A stretch of 64,000 nt of DNA from the NCBI GenBank assembly GCA_028826165.1, contig JAPDFW010000067.1, positions 372,001-436,000 of the forward strand, read 5' to 3'. The DNA is from Anaeramoeba ignava (Eukaryota > Metamonada > Anaeramoebidae). Of the stretch, positions 57,304 through 64,000 are shown one piece after another. A model generated the notes under the pieces. It was not told the DNA's origin. It did no database searches and was given only the letters and a program-made list of their open reading frames with translations. A program made the translations under genes and the position numbers. Within the stretch, counting starts at the first letter, position 1. Each line of letters opens with the position of its first letter.

Positions 57304-59057
57304 TTAAATTTCTGTAATTTTTGCAAAATCATTACAAAAATTAATAAATTCAAGTGCTTGTCCTTTTTTGCAAATAACTCTAACTTCAATAGGATCTTTT
57401 TCTTTATAAATTTGACAGGAAATAATTTTGATTTTGATCTTCATTGAATTTTTTGATGCTTTAAGAGTGAAAATATTTGGATATGTCCAATGAAATCCAA
57501 GAGAAGCAAAAGAAGATTGAGATCCAGAAACAATTTCCATAAGATTCTTTTTTGTGATTATTGATACATAATGATTTTTCATTAATTTTTGTTTTTCATC
57601 CTCAATTACAAGTGTTTCATTTGTGATATATCGTTCATCATACTTGAATTGGATGTATTTCTTGTTGGATTGACTTTTTCTTCTTCTTCGAAATAAATTT
57701 CTAAATAATGTTTTAGTTTTATTCACTTTTTTGAGATCTGGATCACTATCAAATTTTTGTTTTGGATTTTTTTCAATCTTTAAATGAATTTCTGAGAGAT
57801 CTACTGGAACTATTTTTATTATTATTTTTTTTTTTGAAATGAATTTTCATTTTAAATTGATTTTGATTTTAAAATTAGGATTTACTGTTTGTTGGCTTTT
57901 TTTCAAATAGAAAATCTGGTGATGAATTTGTTTTTGGATCATCTTTTTCCAAGTTTGAATGTAAATTGTTCTCTGAATTTTCTTTTTTCGACCTTTTCTT
58001 CATTTTTCTGGAAACAAAAGTGTAAAGAATCTTTTCCAAATTAGAAGATTCTTCAGTTAAATGATCGAGAATACTCTCCTTTTCCCATCCAATCATTGTT
58101 AAATGATTGACAATCTCTTGATTAATTTTTGTTGATTCCATTTTTTGAGTAAATTTCTTTCTTAAACGAATTTTTGGAGGTTGGAATTTGTCAATGAAAT
58201 TTGAACAAAACCAAGGATGAGATTTAATTTCATCAATTGTGGCTCTTTTTTCAGTATCGACCACAAGCATTCTTTGAATCAAATCTCTAATATTTGGATC
58301 AATTCTTTTGGGAATTTTGTAATCTCCATCTTTAATTTTGATTAAGATATTTCTGATTGTTTTTCCTTTAAATGGAAGTTTTCCAACTGTAAGAACATAT
58401 AGAATAACTCCACAACTCCAAATATCTGATTTTCTTCCATCGTATTCATTTCCCTAAAATAAATTTTGAATTATGAATTATGAATTATGAATTAATTTTT
58501 TGTTTTGAAAAACAAAATACCAAAACAATTTCAGGAGCTGCATAATGAGGAGAACCACAAGAGGTTTCAAAAAGCATTTGTGGGTCATACAAACCAGCCA
58601 TTCCAAAATCTGCAATTTTTAGATTTTCATATTTATCAAGTAACAAATTTTCAGGTTTCAAGTCACGATGACAAATCAAATGATTATGACAATATTCAAC
58701 TGCATAAATCAGTTGTTGGAAAAAAGAAAGTGAATGAGACAAAGGAATCGATTTTTTTGTAACTAAGTAGTCAAAAAGCTCTCCTGTTTCCATGTATTCC
58801 ATAACAACAAAGAGATGATCAACTGATTCCAAAACATCAATTACTTTTATTACATTTGGATGGTTAAGAAGCCTCAAAACTGCAACTTCTCTTTCTGCTC
58901 TCAATTTCCTTTTTTCGTTGAATAAAGTTTTTGATTTTGAAATGATCTTAATTGCTACTTTTTGTTTTGTTTCTTGATTTATTGCCAATTTAACTTTTCC
59001 TGAACTTCCTTCTCCAAGTGTTTTAATAACTGTATATGATCCTATTTGTTGACTCAT
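57304..59057 (-). CDS. BRSK/SAD-like AMPK-related Ser/Thr kinase with KA1-like C-terminus
   Basis: Three exons on the minus strand, 59057..58521, 58453..57886 and 57809..57304, join in phase (0, 1) to give 536 residues. The kinase domain is complete: GEGSSGKV loop, VAIKII lysine, HRDLKPENLL, DFGMAGL, T-loop FETSCGSPHYAAPE and GNEYDGRKSDIWSCGVILY. TSCGSPHY with SD/KSDIWSCGVIL is the AMPK-related pattern, in which the T-loop Thr is the target of LKB1-type kinases. A UBA-like segment follows (NQEIVNHLTMIGWEKESILD), then a basic linker and a C-terminal KA1-like fold (FTLKASKNSMKIKIKIISCQ, CNDFAKITEI). It probably acts in polarity or energy signalling; BRSK/SAD versus another AMPK-related class is the uncertain part. 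Confidence 0.88.
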
Positions 59058-59568
59058 TGAAAAAAAGTGAGGTTTTTTTTTTTAAATCTATTTGTGTTTT
59101 TTTTTAAATGAAAGAGAAAAGAAAAGATGTGTTTAATTCAAATTTATATTTATATTCTCTTTTTTATCTTTTATTTAAAAAAAGGGGTTATTTTTCTTAC
59201 TTTAAAAAAAAAAAATAAAATAATGTTAAAAAAAATAAATTGTAAAAAAAGAAAAATGAAAATTAAAAAAGATCACATTTTTTTTTTTATTTTTTTATTT
59301 ATTTTTTTTTTGCTTTTTAAGGGTTTCAAAAAAAAAAGAAGAAATAAAAAAAATAAAAGGAAAAATGAAAAAAGGGATCTGTAATGAAAAAGAAAAAAGA
59401 GATCAAAAAGAAATTAAAAAGAAATTAAAAGGAAATTAAAAAGGAAATTAAAAAAGAAAATTCAAAAAAGAAATTTAAAAGGGGGTTTAAAAAAAGAAAT
59501 TCAAAAGGGGGTTTAAAAAAAGAAATTTAAAAGGGGGTTTAATTGAACTCAAGTTTTTTTTAAATTTG
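59058..59568. other. AT-rich upstream region with three G-run repeats
   Basis: Promoter side of the kinase gene. Short open frames are Lys/Phe low complexity, not genes. At 59475..59540 a 29-30 bp unit with AAAAGGGGGTTTAA occurs three times. These G5 runs stand out because guanine runs are almost absent elsewhere in the window. Confidence 0.6.
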
Positions 59569-60775
59569 GAAATATTAATAAAATTTAATTTTAAAATAAT
59601 TTCAAATTAATTTATTATTTAAAATAATTAAAAATAATGATAAAATATTAATAAAATAATTTAATAATAAAATTAATTAAAAATTAAATAGATTTGATTA
59701 ATAAATAAATTATGAAATATTAATAAAATTTAATTTTAAAATAATTTACAAATTAATTTATTATTAAAAATTATTAAAAATAATGATAAAATAATAATAA
59801 AATAATTTAATAATAAAATTAATTAAAAATTAAATAGATTTGATTAATAAATAAATTAATAAATATTAATAAAATTTAATTTTAAAATAATTTCAAATTA
59901 ATTTATTATTTAAAATAATTAAAAATAATGATAAAATATTAATAAAATAATTTAATAATAAAATTAATTAAAAATTAAATAGATTTGATTAATAAATAAA
60001 TTAATAAATATTAATAAAATTTAATTTTAAAATAATTTCAAATTAATTTATTATTAAAAATTATTAAAAAATAATGATAAAATATTAATAAAATAATTTA
60101 ATAATAAAATTAATTAAAAATTAAATAGATTTGATTAATAAATAAATTAATAAATGTTAATAAAATTTAATTTTAAAATAATTTACAAATTAATTTATTA
60201 TTTAAAATAATTAAAAATAATGATAAAATATTAATAAAATAATTTAATAATAAAATTAATTAAAAATTAAATAGATTTGAATAATAAATAAATTAGGAAA
60301 TGTTAATAAAATTTAATTTTAAAATAATTTACAAATTAATTTATTATTAAAAATTATTAAAAATAATGATAAAATATTAATAAAATAATTTAATAATAAA
60401 ATTAATTAAAAATTAAATAGATTTGAATAATAAATAAATTAGGAAATGTTAATAAAATTTAATTTTAAAATAATTTACAAATTAATTAATTATTTAAAAT
60501 TATTAAAAATAATGATAAAATATTAATAAAATAATTTAATAATAAAATTAATCAAAAATTAAATAGATTTGATTAATAAATAAATTAATAAATATTAATA
60601 AAATTTAATTTTAAAATAATTTACAAATTAATTTATTATTTAAAATTATTAAAAATAATGATAAAATATTAATAAAATAATTTAATAATAAAATTAATCA
60701 AAAATTAAATAGATTTGATTAATAAATAAATTAGGAAATGTTAATAAAATTTAATTTTAAAATAATTTTTATTAT
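59569..60775. repeat. Satellite array, about 146-bp unit, eight copies plus partial
   Basis: A homogeneous tandem array. Each unit begins near AATATTAATAAAATTTAATT, passes through AAAATAATGATAAAATATTA and ends with AAATAGATTTGATTAATAAA. Unit starts fall at about 59569, 59715, 59860, 60006, 60153, 60299, 60446, 60592 and 60736. Copies differ by few substitutions (ATATTA versus ATGTTA, TTTC versus TTTAC). No coding potential. Unlike the other repeats it is intergenic and has a long unit; it borders the second acyltransferase gene. Confidence 0.92.
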
Positions 60776-60894
60776 TAAGTCTTATTAAATTCATTTTTGT
60801 GTCATTTGGAAAAGAAAACAAAATTTTTTTTTTTGAATTGTTTAAATTCATTTTTTTTCATTTAATTTTTTCAAGTTTTAATCTGATTATTTTA

Positions 60895-62322
60895 ATGAAA
60901 TTTTTTTCAGCATTTAATCCAATTAGAAATTTTAAATCAATATTTTCAAGACCTTCAAGGAATCATATTCAAGCATTTGATGGAATTAGAGCACTTGCTT
61001 CTTACTGGATTTTTGCATATCACACAATAGTTTTCTTACTTTGGCTAAGTGAACATGGAATTTTAAGTAGAGTTCTCCCAAATCCAATTCTAAAAATAAT
61101 TTTAATGGGAGATTCTTCAGTTGATATCTTTTTTATTCTTTCTGGATTTTTGGTTTATTCAAGATTTCTTTCTGAATTAAAGGGGAATACAATTCAAAAT
61201 TTGGATTTAAGAATAAGATTGAGATATCTCACCAATTTTTTGATCAGAAGATTTCTAAGACTTTATCCTTTGATCTATTTTTTCATTTTATTGAAAATTC
61301 TTGAATTGGTTGCTCTTAATGATCTTAAAGCAGGAATCCCTCAAATCTTGTTGACAATGTTTTTTCTAAATGATGTAATAGCAGGAAATGAATATACACC
61401 TGTTGGCCATTCTTGGTCTGTTGCAACTGAAATGAAAACATATTTTATTCTTCTTTACATTAAAAATCAAATGATGAAAACAGGAAAAGATTCCACAAAA
61501 TTATTGATAAAGATATTTGTGATTGCTTTGATTGTTTATACAACTGGTGTGATTTTCGCACCAAAGTTTCATAAATACCCTTTATACACTGAGATTTGGA
61601 CGGAAGAACTTTGCACACTTTTTCATTTCCAGCCAGAAACAGGAAATTTTATTTTAGAGCATCCAGAAACTCTTGCTGAAGACAATTTCAGAAGGTTCCT
61701 TTTATATTTTGGATTTCATTCAAGACTCCCATTAATTATTATTGGATGTTTTGCTGCTTTTATTCAATACAGAACATCTTTTCCTGAAAAATGTCAGAAA
61801 TCCAAACCATTTAGATTAATGATTCTTTTGATTGGATTGATTTTATTTTCATCTTTATTTATTCTCAAAACAACTCATTATATGTCAAATATTCAAATAG
61901 AAAATATTACCATTATTCAACAAATTATCATTCGATTATTTTCTTTTAACAGAATTATCAATTCAATAGGTGCTTCTTTATTAATATTACTTATTATCAA
62001 CAAAGCAGGAATTTTTGGAAATTTCTTCAATTATTTTCTTTCTTTAAAAATTTGGATTCCTTTCTCAAATCTTTCTTATTCTTTATATTTGACTCAAGTG
62101 GTTCCTATTTTTCTTTTGGAAATGGATTTAATCAAAAAATTTGGATTTGATTGGATTGATACTAGAAATAGTTTTCTTTTGATTTTAAAAGCTACTTTAG
62201 TTGTTTATCCTATTTCAATAATTACATTTTTATTGATTGAAAAACCAATGATAAATTTATCACCAGAAAGATTTAAATTAGAACAATTTATTTCAGGAAA
62301 AGAGAAAAAGAAAGAAGATTAA
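60895..62322 (+). CDS. Acyltransferase-3 family membrane protein, copy 2
   Basis: 475 residues, ATG at 60895, intact. Same family signatures as copy 1: AFDGIRALASYWIF, GDSSVDIFFILSGFLVYSRF and the final IEKPMINLSPERF. Identity with copy 1 is near complete except in patches: FAYHTIVFLL for FTFHNIIIYL, NDVIAGNEYTPVGHSW for NDMQLWNEYTPVAHSW, and a block around VIFAPKFHKYPLYTEIWTEE to FRRFLLYFGFHSR. Homology to copy 1 also extends upstream of the ATG (GTTTAAATTCATTTTTTTTC) to about 60835. It is convergent with FG-GAP copy 3, the mirror image of the 25-30 kb pair. Confidence 0.9.
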   Translation: MKFFSAFNPIRNFKSIFSRPSRNHIQAFDGIRALASYWIFAYHTIVFLLWLSEHGILSRVLPNPILKIILMGDSSVDIFFILSGFLVYSRFLSELKGNTIQNLDLRIRLRYLTNFLIRRFLRLYPLIYFFILLKILELVALNDLKAGIPQILLTMFFLNDVIAGNEYTPVGHSWSVATEMKTYFILLYIKNQMMKTGKDSTKLLIKIFVIALIVYTTGVIFAPKFHKYPLYTEIWTEELCTLFHFQPETGNFILEHPETLAEDNFRRFLLYFGFHSRLPLIIIGCFAAFIQYRTSFPEKCQKSKPFRLMILLIGLILFSSLFILKTTHYMSNIQIENITIIQQIIIRLFSFNRIINSIGASLLILLIINKAGIFGNFFNYFLSLKIWIPFSNLSYSLYLTQVVPIFLLEMDLIKKFGFDWIDTRNSFLLILKATLVVYPISIITFLLIEKPMINLSPERFKLEQFISGKEKKKED

Positions 62323-62464
62323 ATAAAACCATTTTAATTTGATTTAAATTAAATTAAATTAAAATGATAAAAATAAAGAAAGAAAGAGAATTAAAATTGA
62401 TTTTTTATTATTCTTGTTTTGAATTGAAAATGAAAATGAAAAGAAAGGAAATTTGGAATTGGAA

Positions 62465-62565
62465 TTAAATATCTAAATCAGCTTGAAGTTCTTTTTCTTC
62501 TTGTTCTTGTTTTTGATTTAGATTTTTGATTTGTTTTTGATTTTGTTTTTTTGGAATTTGGAAAA
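62465..62565 (-). pseudogene. Relic 3' end of an FG-GAP copy 1-type gene
   Basis: On the minus strand the sequence reads IKNLNQKQEQEEKELQADLD followed by I and a stop at 62467..62465. This matches the cytoplasmic tail of copy 1 (SKNLNQKQEEKELQDNLDI). It lies about 65 bp beyond the stop of FG-GAP copy 3, whose own tail is the unrelated GGIEMI type. It is not attached to any membrane protein in frame, so it is a left-over 3' end. Confidence 0.78.
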
Positions 62566-62631
62566 TAGATTGTTTTGAATGTTTTGAAGAAAGAAAGAAA
62601 GAAAGAAAATTCAAAAATTAAAATAAGAAGC

Positions 62632-64000
62632 TTAAATCATTTCAATTCCTCCTGATTTTTCAAGTTCTTTTTCTCTTTTTTTGATAATTCTTTTGATACT
62701 ATTTTTTTGTTTCTTCATCAAAACAACAACAACAATAATTGCTGCAATAACAACAACTGGAATAACAATTCCCATAACAATTATTGGTGTTTTTGATGAA
62801 CTAGCACTTGTTTGAGTTGGAATAGAAGGTACGAGTGAAGTTGTTGAATTAATTCCTGAATATTCACTTCCAAGACAATTTTCATCAGCTGATGCAACAA
62901 CCCAAATAACGTATTCTTCTTCTCCATTTAATCCTGAGGCTGAATAAAAATTTGTAGATTTGGGTAAACAGATAGAAACTATTCCATAATGAAATAAATA
63001 TCTGGCCAATCCAGATGATAAAATCAATGCATCCCAAGTGCAAACAAATCCATAATTTATTGCATAACAATTTAATGAAGTAATATTTCCTAATTTAGCT
63101 CTTGTTGAAATAATTGAACTTGGTAATCCTAAATATGGTGTTTCACAATTTAAATCAATACATCCTCGAATTGAAATATTATATTCAATATTTCCTGATA
63201 TTCCACTTATTATTCCAATAACTTCATTTCCACTTAAATTAAGTGATGTGAAATTTTGCCAATTTGTTCCATTATTAAGTGAAATTGAATAATTATTTGC
63301 ATTTGTTAATTTTGTGAAATTAAATTCAATTTCTTCAGTTTTGGAAATTGTTTCATAAATTGTTGGAGCTATTGTGAAATTATCAGTTGTAATTGAAATT
63401 GATGAAGTATATCCACATTTTCCATTTGAATTACATGATGATATATTGATTTGATATTCTTGATTTGGTAATTGAACTGTAAATTGTTGATTTGATGAAG
63501 TTGGTTGATAATTTCCTGAATCATTTTGAGAAATTGATTGATAAGTAAAATTATAATAAAATGGAATTGAACAATTAATTGGTTGATTCCAATTACAATT
63601 AATATCGACTAACTTTGAAATTGAACATGAAAAATTTGTAACTTCTCCAAATAATAATGGGAATAATGATTCAACAATTTCTCCTTTATCATCTCCTTCA
63701 CATTCTTGTGTTCTACATCCACAAATTGAAATATTATAATCATTTTCACATTCAAAATTATTCCAAAGATAATCAAGTGAAGAATTATCAACTGAAATGA
63801 AAGATATTAAATCAGGTTGAGATTGATTGAAATAAGAAAGATTATAATGATCAAGATGAGCAATTCCTTCATTGATTTGAACATTTGGATAGTTCCAAGT
63901 AACATTAATTGAATTGTTTGAAGGATTTGATAATTGAAAATCTTTTACAGAATCAATTTTTGTTGTTAAATTAATCAAAGAAGAAGATTCACCACATTTC
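62632..64000 (-). CDS. Integrin-alpha-like FG-GAP/Fn3 membrane protein, copy 3 (5' part beyond window)
   Basis: Partial gene; the frame runs off the window end. What is present covers the Fn3-like stalk (SNPSNNSINVTWNYPN, NISICGCRTQECEGDDKGEI, KLTNANNYSISLNNGTNW), a membrane helix (TPIIVMGIVIPVVVIAAIIV) and a tail ending ELEKSGGIEMI. It is closest to copy 2 in tail and most of the stalk, but the 80 residues before the helix differ from both other copies (LARYLFHYGIVSICLPKSTN, SADENCLGSEYSG). The propeller should lie beyond 64000. Confidence 0.85.
   Translation of the reverse strand, partial: KCGESSSLINLTTKIDSVKDFQLSNPSNNSINVTWNYPNVQINEGIAHLDHYNLSYFNQSQPDLISFISVDNSSLDYLWNNFECENDYNISICGCRTQECEGDDKGEIVESLFPLLFGEVTNFSCSISKLVDINCNWNQPINCSIPFYYNFTYQSISQNDSGNYQPTSSNQQFTVQLPNQEYQINISSCNSNGKCGYTSSISITTDNFTIAPTIYETISKTEEIEFNFTKLTNANNYSISLNNGTNWQNFTSLNLSGNEVIGIISGISGNIEYNISIRGCIDLNCETPYLGLPSSIISTRAKLGNITSLNCYAINYGFVCTWDALILSSGLARYLFHYGIVSICLPKSTNFYSASGLNGEEEYVIWVVASADENCLGSEYSGINSTTSLVPSIPTQTSASSSKTPIIVMGIVIPVVVIAAIIVVVVLMKKQKNSIKRIIKKREKELEKSGGIEMI

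Noticed and set aside
59569-60775. CRISPR-like periodicity
   Set aside because: The whole 146-bp unit repeats without unique spacers, and the genome is eukaryotic; it is a satellite.
1-64000. tRNA, rRNA or transposon genes
   Set aside because: I looked for cloverleaf-like GC-rich islands, conserved rRNA text, transposase or reverse-transcriptase motifs and terminal inverted repeats, and recognised none; without a covariance search small RNAs could be missed.

Overview
This window is nuclear DNA from a very AT-rich microbial eukaryote. Conserved genes carry short GT-AG introns, some with the donor GTTTGT. Coding sequence is rich in Asn, Ile, Lys and Gln codons with NQ/NE/KN tracts, and TAA, TGA and TAG all act as stops. 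The gene style (LvsC-like BEACH giant, RCC1/BTB gene, actin paralogues, integrin-like propeller proteins, acyltransferase-3 genes) recalls amoeboid protists such as Anaeramoeba, but that attribution is from memory and uncertain.

Layout. 0.56-6.5 kb (+): the spliceosomal DEAH-box ATPase Prp16, with a protein-splicing intein inserted inside the Walker A motif; its LAGLIDADG endonuclease looks dead. 6.6-11.7 kb (-): four tandem divergent actin genes; the best-preserved copy has lost the three ATP-hydrolysis residues, and the other three are frame-broken. 11.8-19.6 kb (-): a compact run of housekeeping genes: GPI mannosyltransferase 3 (PIGB), TFIIE-alpha, a UBZ-like zinc-finger protein, a plant-type soluble pyrophosphatase and prefoldin subunit 6. 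19.8-21.2 kb (+): a broken RCC1/BTB gene.

21.8-29.6 kb holds two integrin-alpha-like FG-GAP/Fn3 surface proteins (+) facing an acyltransferase-3 gene (-). The same convergent pair recurs in inverse orientation at 60.9-64 kb. Between them: a ~3540-residue BEACH/WD40 protein in six exons (29.7-40.7 kb, -); a beta-helix, multi-pass membrane protein whose 23-nt first exon appears to be separated from the rest by a 4.9-kb satellite intron (41.1-49.5 kb, -); a dikinase-like protein (49.6-52.5 kb, +); a MIR-less protein O-mannosyltransferase (52.6-54.3 kb, +); a CTP-type diacylglycerol kinase (54.7-57.1 kb, -); a BRSK/SAD-like kinase (57.3-59.1 kb, -); and a ~146-bp satellite (59.6-60.8 kb).

Two general traits stand out. 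First, many introns consist almost wholly of AT tandem repeats, each intron with its own unit. Second, many conserved reading frames are broken by single-base slips, often beside homopolymers. These may be long-read consensus errors, so the reader should not take every break as a pseudogene. PIGB, the O-mannosyltransferase, the surface proteins and the acyltransferases all concern the secretory pathway or cell surface, but nothing here shows they form one unit.
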